Origin: Dryomyza anilis
Taxonomy: Eukaryota; Arthropoda; Insecta; Diptera; Dryomyzidae
Length of the DNA: 64,000 nt
Assembly (NCBI GenBank): GCA_951804985.1
Contig: OX638130.1
Coordinates: 85,244,583 to 85,308,582, forward strand
Direction: 5' to 3'
Both the position numbers and the translations under genes were made by a program. The notes below the pieces were generated by a model. The model had not been told where the DNA came from. It saw nothing but the letters and a program-made list of their open reading frames with translations, and did no database searches. Below are positions 10,962 to 21,550 of the stretch, piece by piece (position 1 is the stretch's first letter; the number at the start of each line of letters is the position of its first letter).

Positions 10962-11425
10962 TGAGCCATTCGATGTCAGAACGGCCACCTAATTTTTTAA
11001 ATGTTCTGGATTTGGTTCAAGCTTTGTGTGTTACTAGTACCCATGAGTCTTATAATTTGTGCAAAATATCTGACTTCTTGATGATCCAAACATTATGTTA
11101 AAAAATTTGAAGTGTATCAGAAAATTATAAGAAATTTATTTCTGCGTGCACATAGAACTATCGAAAACCTTTGACTTTGATTCAAATCGAGACTGCCCAG
11201 TGGTTAATGTCCATATTAGCATATTTTAAATGAACAAAATATATATGAAATGAATTATTACCAAATAATGTCTATTTTGCTATGCTTTCTATTAAATCTT
11301 GGTACTCGGTAACCGGAACATCAAGAGGTCCTATATTTTGCACAAATTATAATATTCATGGGTACAAACAAAGTTTGAACCAAAACTGCAAAATTTGAAA
11401 AATTATTCTGACATAGAATGCCCCG
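10962..11425. repeat. Foldback repeat, arms about 130 bp
   Basis: The block at 10962-11094 (TTTGGTTCAAGCTTTGTG, then a CCCATGA word, TATAATTTGTGCAAAATAT, then CTTGATGATCC) reappears as its reverse complement at about 11295-11425, with roughly 80 percent identity. The central ~200 bp is unrelated AT-rich sequence. It resembles a small non-autonomous inverted-repeat element. Confidence 0.7.
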
Positions 11426-11429
11426 TATA

Positions 11430-12100
11430 TTCTTGATTATTGTGACCTACTGTCTGAGTCTCTGTTGAAATCACGAGTACAAGAAAACTAGAAGTGCTAG
11501 CTCATTTTTTTTTTAATTATTACATTTTTACTTTTTAAAAATTATCAAAAAAAAAAATGGTTGCAAAATATTCCATATAATAGGTTCTTCTTCAATTGAC
11601 ACTAAATATCCTCAAAAGAATGACAAATAACCTGTATGAAAAGAGATGTCTTTGAGAAAAACTTGAGAAACCCTTTGCTCGTTTGAGTACCTCGAGATTC
11701 GTGTTTAAAATATACACTCCAATACTTTTAAATATATTTATTGTTTTTTTATTATAATTTACTAATTTATCAAAAAAAGGTATAGGTAGAAACTAATTTC
11801 TAAATATTAATAATAAAAAATAAAAAATGTGTAACAATAAATCTTCTACCTATTTTTTTGGTTCAGAATTTAAAATATAAATAGTTATTTTGTTCGATAG
11901 TACCATTAGATATTTAATTTATTCAAGAACTTCAATAGCATATCGACTACTATAAGAATACATGAAGTGAGTAAGGTATTAAATTTCAATATAGAATAAA
12001 TATTAAATTATTTAGATAATTTATTGAATTTCAATGAATCTTTGCCAATTCGCACTTTGTTCCTTCAACATTTCTTGGTTTATTGCCGAATCCGTTGTAA
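11430..12100. other. AT-rich sequence, nothing recognised
   Basis: Non-coding by appearance, with homopolymer A and T runs. No repeat unit was identified. Confidence 0.4.
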
Positions 12101-12114
12101 TTTGTTGTCAGAAT

Positions 12115-12399
12115 CCATTAAGCACATCCTGCTGCAGAGCTGTTTTCAACCGTGCCACACATGCCACTCAGTCCAAGCGCAGCGGCCGTGTAATTGCGTT
12201 GCTCTGGCGCGGCGCCCAAAAGTATGCAACGATCTCGGAAACAGAATATGTACGTGGCACCATGCGCCACAAACACAGTGCAGCGGTTCACATTAATGTC
12301 CCAAGGCCATTGACAATTACACGTGAACACAACCACAACAACACCAAGAATTCCATTGTCTTCGTTTGGTTGGTAGGTGATTCGGCGGTATTTTGGCAA
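12115..12399 (-). other. Possible remnant of a small secreted Cys-rich protein
   Basis: A GC-rich island in AT-rich surroundings. The minus-strand frame 12399-12118 contains eight cysteines (runs such as CNCQWPWDINVNRC and YIFCFRDRC), ending GCA and a stop. In the neighbouring frame an ATG at about 12356 gives MEFLVLLWLCSRVIVNG, which reads like a signal peptide, but it is one base out of frame with the Cys-rich part and I see no splice sites to join them. Either this is a frameshifted pseudogene or coincidence. The plus strand is also open across 12034-12432, which weakens the case. A faint Kazal-like look (GATY..C....C) does not have the right spacing. Confidence 0.2.
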
Positions 12400-12639
12400 G
12401 TTGTACAGCTGGCTGGCTGGCTGGCTGGTTGACTGGCAAATGAAAATTAATTCCTTCAGGTGTAATAATTGAAACGGATTTCGTAATTGAGCGCGCTTCC
12501 GTAATGTACGATTGGAAGCATTGGCGCTAGTCTGCAGCGTAGTTAAAGGGTTCGCAGGTCAAAAAGAACGAAAGAGATTTTATTAGAAATGGGATGACCT
12601 TGAACTGAATTTTTACTACATAGCATTACCTGTGCTGTG

Positions 12640-14547
12640 ATTTAGTTCCCTGGTTTTAAATGATATTTCTTAGATTTATTATTAAATCTAAGAAGGCTAT
12701 TGTGTGATAACGAGTGAAGCTGATCCTCACTCATCACGTCTGTGCCAAAGATCAACCTCCTTATCCTAGAATATACTGGACAGTCACAGAGATAGTGCTC
12801 TGTTGTACCAGTTTCTTCGTAGCAAACAGAACATAAGGTGCTTTCGACCAAGCCAATTGCGTTGATTTGTTGTTTACATGAGTTGTGTTCCGTCCCGTTA
12901 GTAATCTGTACACCTTTCTACTTAAGGAAAGTAGAAAAGCGACCGATCTCTTTGTTATCGTCTGTGTCATAAGCTTGGCGATTCTGCATTTATTCTCGTT
13001 CAGCCATATCTGCTCTTGTGTCCGGAGGCGACCCAAGTCTTGGCAAGACTAGTTGTCACGCACTTTTGCGACAGCTTATTCCACCAGATTCTCGATGCAT
13101 ATGATATCATCGGTCTTATCATTACCGTGTAAACCCATAAGGTTTTGCTCGGCGATAGTCCTCATGTCTTCCCAAAAACGCCACTGCATTACCAGAAGGC
13201 ATTCAATGCTCGCGAAATTTTATTTTCAACTTGTTTTGTCCAAAGTAGTTTACTATCTGGAGTTAAGCCCAGATATTTTATTTCTTTAGACATAAATTGG
13301 TGATACCCTTTATATCTAACTAGAGAAATTCCTTGTGACGGTTGACGGAAAGTCCGTTTGTAGTACACACGGACTTTTGAGTTGAGTTTTGTGTTTTAAC
13401 ACAGACCTGATTGAGGGAAAAGCCTGTGGCAAGAAAGGCAACATCGTCTGCATAGGCCTGGGAAATCAAGATCGTTGAGCAGAGAGTCAACCAACATACG
13501 AAGAGAACGACTCCTTGAGGACAACCTCTATTCACCCCTGCCATAATATACTGACCGCACTCCGCCTCACAGGTGATGGTCCTAGACATTAGCATTAACC
13601 TTAGCGAATTGACCATTGTTTCATCTATTCCATGCCTTCTAGCTGCGTCACACATTCCATCAAAAGTCGCATTATCAAAAGTACCCTCGATGTCAACAAA
13701 TATGCCCATGACATACATCTTACTCTGAAAAGCATGCTCGCTCCGGGCAATGCTGTTTCACAGGATTTTTCACGATTTTTCACTTCTTGACAACGATGTT
13801 TTTCTGATGTGCAACTCAGCTAGTCTTTCTAGATACTTTAGTATGAATGGGTCTGAAGCTCTTGGCTATGGAATAGTCTTCTCTTCGTACTTTAGAAATG
13901 AAGGCTACTAAACTAAACGCCAGGATGTCCGAAAGAATACCGATGCGAGACTTGCTCTACAGATCTTCTTTAGGCATGGTAGCAATTGGGTTATACCTTC
14001 CTGTAGCCTGACTGGGTAGATGCCATTCAGTCCAGGTGACTTGAAGCCATCATAAGAGGCCACTGCATATTGAATAGCTTCATCGTACACAACTAATCTG
14101 GCAACCTGCCAGTCATGTTTTGTCACATTAGAGTTGTTATTGCTGTCTTTAGTGCTGGTGCTACAAAATGGCCCTATGTGGATTTGATATTCCGGAAAGT
14201 TAGTCGCAACTAGGGCACTGAGTGCCTCTGTCTTAGACACAGTCTCTGCAGCGAGTCCAGTCGGGCAGTTCGATCTATTTGAAGAAACTTTACTTATCGG
14301 CTAGTCACACTGCAGGATTTCATGCTACTGCAGAAGTCCTTATAGGAATCACTTTTCGATTTCCAAATTAGTTTCTTATATTCTTTCTGCTTAGTTCGAT
14401 AAAGAAACCAGTCAGAGTCTAAATTGCTTCTTAGGGACCTATTTAGAAGCTTTTTGGAATCTTTGCGCATGATGTCAAGATAAGTGTTCCACTAATGCAA
14501 GGGAGGTTTAGATAACGTTTTTCGGATAGGACATGTTCGTACAAAAC
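12640..14547 (-). pseudogene. R1/LOA-like LINE, reverse transcriptase to C-terminal part
   Basis: A decayed non-LTR retrotransposon read on the minus strand. From 14547 downward: a linker with LPWWN and a W..Y..K pattern (14.45-14.3 kb); reverse transcriptase pieces with SPGLNGIYPVRLQEG (about 14.0 kb), FVDIEGTFDNATFDGM (about 13.7 kb), NRGCPQGVVL (about 13.5 kb) and AYADDVAFLA (about 13.45 kb), the YADD being the polymerase active site; an RNase H-type tail; and a Cys-His knuckle CSVCYEETGTTEHYLCDCP (about 12.8 kb). Several stops and frame changes make it non-functional. It continues on the far side of the insertion at 14548-15712. Confidence 0.8.
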
Positions 14548-15712
14548 TACACACACTGAAAAAACTGTTGAAACCCGACAGTAAACAATTGTTACTTTAT
14601 TTTGAACAAATCAACAATTTTAAATGTTACATATTTCAATATTTTTTTTAACTTCAAACTTTAAAAACCTCAAATTTCAATTGAACGTATTTTTCTTAAA
14701 TACTACCAGACAGCCGAGATATATTTTCGATGTCGGGAGCAGAGCTTCCCTAATGTGTTGTGCATTATACAGTCAGAAACACAAACTCAACAACATTTCG
14801 CAAAATATCCATGGGTGAGGTTTCGTACGGCACTTCGTCCTAGGAATTTTTGACGTATTTGATGCTATTTTCAGACTGAATATCAAGGGCGGTTACTATC
14901 GTCATCAAGCACACGAAGCTACGTCTGTTCTCAGGCTATCATGAACACCAGCAACTTGGTCGCAGTGCATCAATTTGTCTCACGTCCGGAATTCGTCTCG
15001 TGCCTGGGAACCCAGACTACTCCGGTAGTTCGCATAACTCGCATTGTTCTTTTCTTCGTTTCTCGAAGTACCCTGGTAGTTTGACCGTTAGCTCGTAGCT
15101 GACATAATCAACTCCATTTGAACATTCAAAATTATTTTTATTCGAAAATAGGGTTTTCTCCTTCGTGGGTCATGGGTAGCATTACAATTCTAATGAAGCC
15201 CTCTATCAATTTTCGAATTCAAATCAAATCATAAATGGGTTTTTGATTCACTTTTGGAAGTTCGACTCTACAGTGTACCAGTAGGCGTTAATGATGATAA
15301 ATATCGATTTTTGAAATACAACAAAAATGTGGGTCATAAATGATGTTTTCGGGTCATAGATCAATCTAATCTACTATGCATCTAATGATATTCTATGGCA
15401 ATTTCCAAAATATAAAAATGTGGGTTTTGATCCATTTTTGGGGTCCTGGACTATTCCAAAGGGTACCACACAGCTTCTAATAATGTCCGATATCCATTTC
15501 AGAAATCAAAATTTTTCTTGAACAAAAAGTGTTTTTTTTTATCCCTATTTGAAGGCCACTCTAATTATTCCTTCCGAACAACTCTCATATTAAGCAAATG
15601 GACAGACAAATGCACAAACGGCCAAACACCTTTCTACTGTCTACTTTAACAGTAACTTACTGTGAGCTCTATTTCAACAGCTTAAAACGACAGTTTATTT
15701 CTCTGTGTGTAG
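14548..15712. mobile_element. 1.2 kb inverted-repeat element inserted in a LINE
   Basis: The ends are CTACACACACTGAAAAAACT on the left and, on the opposite strand at the right, CTACACACAGAGAAAT. Words for CTGTTGAAA and CAGTAA are shared in inverted order near both ends. The middle (about 15150-15530) holds diverged tandem units of roughly 120-200 bp with the order AATGGGTTTTTGAT, TTTTGG, then GTACCA, then TAATGATGAT. No transposase frame is present, so it is non-autonomous. Left and right of it lie consecutive parts of one LINE, which proves insertion. I could not resolve a target duplication. Confidence 0.7.
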
Positions 15713-16030
15713 CATTTATGACATCGTTCATATCTTGAACGGACGTCTCAATACTTTCTTTGGTACGAATTCTGACAGGAATCGTGAGGGAATTTTCAAG
15801 TTGATGTCCGAAGCGTTCCCAGTTCGTTTTTCTAGGGTTTCTCACCGTCAAAGAGGGCAGCACCTCGCGGTAAGTATTAAACTCGTTGTATCTGTGGTCC
15901 GATAAAGAATCTGCTCTCTTCTGCAATTCGGCTTTCTTATGTAATTCCAATCTTATCTTAGGTGATGTCAAAAGATCGCTTTTTATTGCTTTGTGGACAA
16001 GATAGAAGTTTTTTCTTGGCTAAGGTAATT
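15713..16030 (-). pseudogene. Endonuclease end of the same LINE
   Basis: Minus-strand frame with SDHRYNEF (end of an APE-type endonuclease domain) followed by RNPRKTNWERFGHQLEN and a helical linker ending DMNDVINA, the usual order in R1/LOA-type elements. The frame runs into the insertion at 15712, and the remaining linker resumes at 14547. Confidence 0.7.
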
Positions 16031-16084
16031 AAATGATTCATATAACACAATGTGTTCACTAAAATTACCGCAAATATTGCTTAA

Positions 16085-16440
16085 ATTATGTTTCCCACTT
16101 TACCCCAGAAAGTGTTTACCACTTTACCCCAATATCATAGTATACTCAAAACTCATTTAAGCATTGTTAAAATATTTGCAAAACCCAAAAAAAATACACA
16201 ATATCCGATTGTTTAAAACATAAATTCCTAATTAAAAACTACTGAAATTCACAATTTTTGAAAGCAAACAACAGCAATCTAGAATACTTTTTTTTTCATT
16301 TTTTCTCGAAATCCAATAGAAAGGTATTAATTTGATGATTTGATTAAAGAAGCACTTGACAATTTTTTTTTGTATTTTTCTAAGTACAAAAACATGTCCA
16401 AAAACTTACAATTTCCCACTTTACCCCAGGTTTCCCTTTT
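16085..16440. repeat. Repeat with CCCACTTTACCCC words
   Basis: TTTCCCACTTTACCCCAG occurs near 16090 and 16410, with TTACCACTTTACCCCA near 16125. The same words in the same orientation recur at 38520-38745. The sequence between is AT-rich and unremarkable. This looks like a dispersed repeat whose units all point the same way. Confidence 0.5.
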
Positions 16441-18185
16441 TTCTATTAATTACATCATCTTTTTGCAAGACATTTTCTTCAACTTTTGCTACTACTTTTT
16501 CTAATATTTTTACATACAACTTGTATTTCATATTTGACTCGACTACTTTCTAGACTTTTTTCAAATTCCTTTTTTTATATCGTTGACTGTCTACTTAACA
16601 TACTTAACACACACACATATTTCCATTTCAATCAATCAATCAATCAAGCGATTGAAAGAAACAACTATTAAAAACCGAAAACTATAAAAAGTACCTAGTA
16701 TCTGAATTATCGATGTTTTTTATACATTTTTTATTTTTATAATTTCGTCTACCTCGTAACCTGAACTTTGCGCCATCGAAAACGTAAGGAAACACAGCAA
16801 CAACCAAAACAGGCCAACGTCATGTTATTGCATAACGAACAGATAACGGTGCAAAAACGTCCATAAAATTGCGTCAAAAACCAAAGAAAAGTCTGAAATT
16901 ATAGCGCAAAAAATTTGAAATATTTTACATCATCATCATCATCTACAACATCAACTAAGAAATGCAAATATTTGTATATATCAAATATTTATTATGTTTT
17001 CTACATTTATTTATTATTTTTTTGTAATTTTACTTAATTTTTTTATGCTTCTGTATTTTTATTTGTGTTACGTATATTTTTCGCCTCAAGTCGATACCAA
17101 GACAAGAGGTTACAACAGCAGCAAGAGTAAACAAAATAGTAGTAAAAAATATGTGTAGTAAAAAAAATATTACGTAAAAAGCGTAGTGAAAAAAAAGAAG
17201 TTATAGAAAAACTATTTGTACTGGCAGCGAGAAAACCTTTTAGCAATATTAAAATTGAAACACTTGCTTCCTTCGACTTGACTCAATGACTGCCCTCTGA
17301 CGGCTATTTCGTGAATTATATTTGCTTTGTAAATTTGCGTTAGCTGCGCGCATGTTTCTGATCATATTTTGTATATTTTATGGGTTATGCAATTTGGTTT
17401 TAAAATTATATATTTTCTTGTATACTTTTCTGAAAGTTACAGACTCACTTAGCATATGAAGAAATTATTAATGTGAACTATAGACCTTTATTCTGACTAT
17501 GGTACATGATAAACAGAGTACACAACTTAATTAAAATGAATGACAATGTGGTTTTATATTTTGTCCCCTCATAAAACATGGATTTGTTAAATATTGCTAA
17601 ACAATGTGGAACCTTTCTCAAACTATCACTAAATTACGCCTTATGCATAACTTTCAAGGAAGCCAATAAATAATACACTGCAAAAGATATACATAAATTA
17701 AATTTAAACATACATAGTAGTTTTGTCAATAGGAAGTGAAATAAAAATTGTGTGTAAAAATTGTCTGAATTGAAAATAATAACCAAGTCTACCATGTCTC
17801 ATAGACCTTCGATGCCTCGAAGCTTTCTCGAATAACTACACGGATAGAAAAGATTTGTTTGAATATGTTTGAATGTAATTAAAAAGTAATACGAAATTAC
17901 CATACTTGTATAAGGAATGAAGTTTAATTAAATTATAATCAAAATCGAATTTATTTTTGTTCACGTGTAAACATTATTATATTGTCCAGCAGAATCTGTC
18001 AAATTTACCATAAATATGTTACAATACCAACATAAAATTTTAATTGCATTTGAATAAACTATTTCTTGGCAATTTACTTGGTTAAAACTATGATTCGAAA
18101 CACAGAAAATGCTAATCAAATCTAAATACAACGAATGTTCGAGAGTTGTCTTAATTCGATAATTTATCGACTGACGAAGTTGGCA
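16441..18185. other. Non-coding stretch, largely single-copy in appearance
   Basis: Contains a cluster of (CAA)n and (ATC)n microsatellite runs (for example CATCATCATCATC near 16930 and an AATC run at 16631-16647) and an island around 16.75-16.9 kb with a mixed base composition. From about 17836 a TACACGGATAGAAAAGATTT stretch resembles the end of an inverted-repeat element, but the partner end is not clear. No gene seen. Confidence 0.35.
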
Positions 18186-18194
18186 ACGTTGTGC

Positions 18195-18470
18195 AGCATT
18201 TTCTACCTACGCCATCTTTTGCCATCGTTTGAACATATTGATGTTTAAAAACAAACAAAAAAAGAAATTGGATTTAAATAAGTGTATTCTTGCAACATTC
18301 TTCTTGTATTCAAAGTTGGCACTTGTTGAGCAGAATTTTCTACCTACGTCTCTTTTGTCTTCGTTTGAAGTATGTTTTGACAAAGTCGATGTTTGACAAA
18401 GTCGACACTCTGTGATCGGCATTTTCTGCGTACGTGTCTTTTGTTGTTCGTTGAGAAAACGTGTTCGCGT
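18195..18470. repeat. Three diverged copies of an ATTTTCTACCTACG unit
   Basis: GCATTTTCTACCTACG, then TCTTTTG, then TCGTTTGAA recurs at about 18197, 18333 and 18419 (the last as GCATTTTCTGCGTACG). Spacing falls from about 135 to 88 bp. No gene is associated. Confidence 0.55.
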
Positions 18471-19380
18471 CGGTAAAATTTTGTTATTTGTAGATTAAAT
18501 AAATATATAAATTGTGTTACAAAAAGTACAAATAGTAACAGAGTATAATATAGTGCAGTATATAATTTCTGAAACTAAAGTGAAAAAACCACAAATAAAA
18601 ATCTGTGTTTCGATTTTCAAACAGAATTTGGCATGTTTTTTACAAAAGCCTCCGTGAATTCCTTGCCTACGCTATGTGCTGTGCTGAGATCAACTGTAAC
18701 TGTACCAAATATAAAGCGAGCCTGGATCGTCTGGTTTACCGTCTGCTGGTGCAATTGTGCATTCATTGAAGCTGTCACTTGTATTTGTAGTTTTAAACCA
18801 ATTATTTATTTATGCATTTAAAAATTTGTATATGAATTCAATTATTATAAATTCCCACTGTGCATGTTTAAAGATTTTTAATAAAAATTAATAAAAAAAA
18901 AACATTTTATTTTTATTTTATTTTCAGGATTTCTTTCCAAAAATATTTAAATATGTTTCTATGCAAACATACTACTTTTTGTACTGAAACAACTGATATG
19001 TTTCACTGGAAACATATTTATATTCAGGTCGTTCAAAATCATGTTATAATTTGAACATATTTATGTTTCGGTTCAAATATTTATTTTGTTTGGATGTAGT
19101 AATTATTATGTTTTCATTAGAACATACTCCATTTTAAGGGGCAACATTAAAATGTTTCCGGGATATTATAATGTAAGTCAGAGCTCATTACAACACTGTT
19201 CAAGTCTCAATACAAACCTGTTTACAAATGATTTATCAGTCAAATATATATTGTGTTTACATAAAATTCAAAACATACATGTTAATGCCTGCAAAATTAT
19301 GTTTGGGAGAGCCCTTTTTTTTGCAGCGTGTACGATAAAAAAGTTAGATCTCGTTGTATTCTCTATTCTAATTTTTAAAA
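18471..19380. other. AT-rich sequence with scattered AAACATA words
   Basis: From about 18950 to 19150 the words GAACATA and GAAACATA and their complements recur irregularly, which suggests a decayed inverted repeat. Open frames of 62 and 163 codons here are low complexity with no recognisable domain. Confidence 0.3.
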
Positions 19381-19384
19381 AATT

Positions 19385-19930
19385 ACGTAGATTCAAATTC
19401 TTTGACAAGATACGATATTTAAATATTTATCAAATCGATGCCACAATATTTTTCGCAGCAATCTCGAACTTTGATAATTTTTTTCTACGATGTCGTTGCG
19501 ATTTCGTAAAATTTCTCGTATCGAGAAAACTCCGACAAAACGTTTCGATATCTACCTACCATGTAGGTCCAATTTGACGCTCGATATCATTACGAGAGCG
19601 GGTCTGATATCGTGTGATTTCTTCATCTACTCGCATTGATCTCGTAACGATATCGATACAAATGGCATACTGGGAATAAACAAAAATCCAGTGTGTCGTT
19701 CATTTCAATATCGCTACGAGATCAATGCGAGCACAAAAAGAAATCACACGATTTCGGAAACATTCTCGTAGCGACATCGAGCGGTAAATTGGACCCACTT
19801 AAGAGGTAGATATCGATGCGTTATCAGAGTTTTCTTGGAACGAGACTTTTTTAAAATCTGAACGATATCGCCGAAAATATATATTTAAAGTTCGAGATTA
19901 TATAAAATAATCGAGTATTATATAAAATAT
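19385..19930. repeat. Palindrome of the ATATCG/ACGAG family, copy 1
   Basis: The left half (about 19440-19660) and right half (about 19690-19900) are reverse complements with some decay: ATCTCGAACTTT, TCTCGTA..GAGAAAACTC, TCGATATCTACCT, GATATC..TACGAGA and AAATCACACGAT appear on both sides. The centre is GGCATACTGGGAATAAAC. The same words recur at 48.0-49.7 kb and 58.7-59.0 kb. No open frame. Confidence 0.75.
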
Positions 19931-20187
19931 TTTTTTTTTATATAACGTTTAAATATCAAAAAGGTTATTTGTCGGGTTATAACACTGTTTGACAGGTTCC
20001 GTTAAAACAACTGCGGTACAAGGATATCGTGCACCCGATTTGTTGGGCCCACTCAAGACATTTTTTGGAGTTCTATGGAAGCTAACATGACAGTTATGTT
20101 TCCCAAACAATTATTTCATACGATTTTTTTGATAAAAAGTAAAAAAAAACAATCCTTTTTTTTAATTTTTTTCTGATTTCTACGATT

Positions 20188-20986
20188 ACACAGAAAAAAT
20201 AATCGACGTAAATATAGCAACCGATATTAATTATTCACTTACTTACTTAATTACTTAAATGGCCCTTACAACCGTGGGTCGGTTTTGGCCGCTGAGATAA
20301 AGCCGCGCCAGTCGCTTCTGCTTTGCGCGCGCTGCACCAGTTAGAAATACCAAGCGTTGCCAGGTTGTCCTCACCTTGGTCTTTCCAACGCAGATTTAGA
20401 CGCCCTCTTCTACGCTGTCCACCTTCGAGCCTCGATTCAAGCACCTTCTTGGCTGGAGCATTTTCATCCATTCGTTCGACATGACCTAGCCAGCGAAGCC
20501 GCTGGATCTTGATGCGCTTAACTATGTCAATGTCGTCGAATAACTCATACAGCTCATAGTTCATCCTGATTCGACACTCGTTAGCAAAGCAGATAGGGAC
20601 AAAGATTTTACGGAGAATCTTTCGCTCGAACGTTCCCAGTACTCTCTCATCGGTGGAGGCCATGTTTCTGCACCATAAAGTAGGACGGGCATGATGAGTG
20701 ACTTGTAGAGCGTTATTTTTGTCCGGCGAGAGAGGGCTCTACTTTTCAATTGCCTACTGAGCCCAATGTAGCACCTGTTGGCAAGAGTTATTCTCCGTTT
20801 AATCTCCAGGCTGACGTCGTTGTTGCTGTTGATGCTGGATCCCAAATAGACGAAATCCTGCACAATAGACGAAGTCCTTCACAATAACAAATGTTTTTCA
20901 TTAAATTAGTGAATTTCATTGCAGGATTGATTAATGAATGCAGTTAATATAGGTTGCTATATTTACGTTGATTATTTTTTTCTGTG
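20188..20986. mobile_element. Foldback MITE (ACACAGAAAAAATAATCGAC ends) interrupted by an RTE piece
   Basis: The left end carries ACACAGAAAAAATAATCGAC then GTAAATATAGCAACCGATAT. The right end is the reverse complement, ending about 20986. An uninterrupted copy of the same element sits at 40910-41171. Here the left arm is cut at about 20235 and resumes at about 20890, with an RTE fragment between, so the LINE landed inside the MITE. Confidence 0.85.
20240..20885 (-). pseudogene. RTE-like LINE, 3' fragment
   Basis: Minus-strand reading shows the end of a reverse transcriptase and its C-terminal domain: FVYLGSSINSNNDVSLEIKR, SLIMPVLLYGAETW, then after a frame change FERKILRKIF and LRWLGHVERMDENAPAKKV, GGQRRRGRLNLRWKDQ. 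These are typical of RTE-type elements in flies. It is 5' truncated and ends at the 3' side in short TTAC/TTAA-type repeats (20228-20260). It is fairly well preserved, with one frame break near 20.6 kb, so insertion was more recent than for the other LINE pieces. Confidence 0.85.
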
Positions 20987-21142
20987 AAGGTATTCGAAAA
21001 GTTCAAAAAAATTGACTTGAAATTCGAAGGAATGAAAAACACTATACTTATTCATTAAAATCATGGTTTCGTTTTTTGAGTTTTGGTTCATATAATGACT
21101 TGATGAGTTTATGAGCGTCGACTTACCTAAATTTCTTTCAGT

Positions 21143-21460
21143 AATAATAATAATAATAATAGTTTGGCGCTACAGTCCTGTATAGAACTTCGGCCGAGCT
21201 CTCTCACCATTTTGAGCTGTGCGTGTTATATTTGTACTCAAAGTGGTGGGACCTACAGTTTATTGCCGAATCCGAATGGCGGGTGAGAGCTTTTTCATAG
21301 GCAATGGTTTTACTCTCGTAGGTTTGCCATTTACTGACGAGAGGTAGCGCGGTATAGAAAATGTTTCTATGAAAAGATGTTGTTAGCCCAAGTCCAGTCT
21401 TGAACCGGGGACCTTTCGGCTCGCAGTCCAACGCACTAACCACGGAGCTACCGCGGCTAC
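21143..21460 (-). mobile_element. Full-length tRNA-derived SINE with 13-bp target duplication
   Basis: Same structure as the copy at 9.15 kb: a tRNA-like head at the high-coordinate end, the body, then a (TAA)n tail. It is flanked by a perfect 13-bp direct repeat AATTTCTTTCAGT at 21130-21142 and 21461-21473. This is the cleanest insertion in the window and fixes both element ends. Confidence 0.95.
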
Positions 21461-21550
21461 AATTTCTTTCAGTGCAGTACAATATTTGTAATCGTAATTC
21501 ATAACATACATACATTTCGATAACAATATTTTCAAATTCATGACATATAT

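Noticed and set aside
19086..19577. 163-codon plus-strand frame.
   Set aside because: Half lies in a palindromic repeat and the rest is AT-rich low complexity. No recognisable domain.
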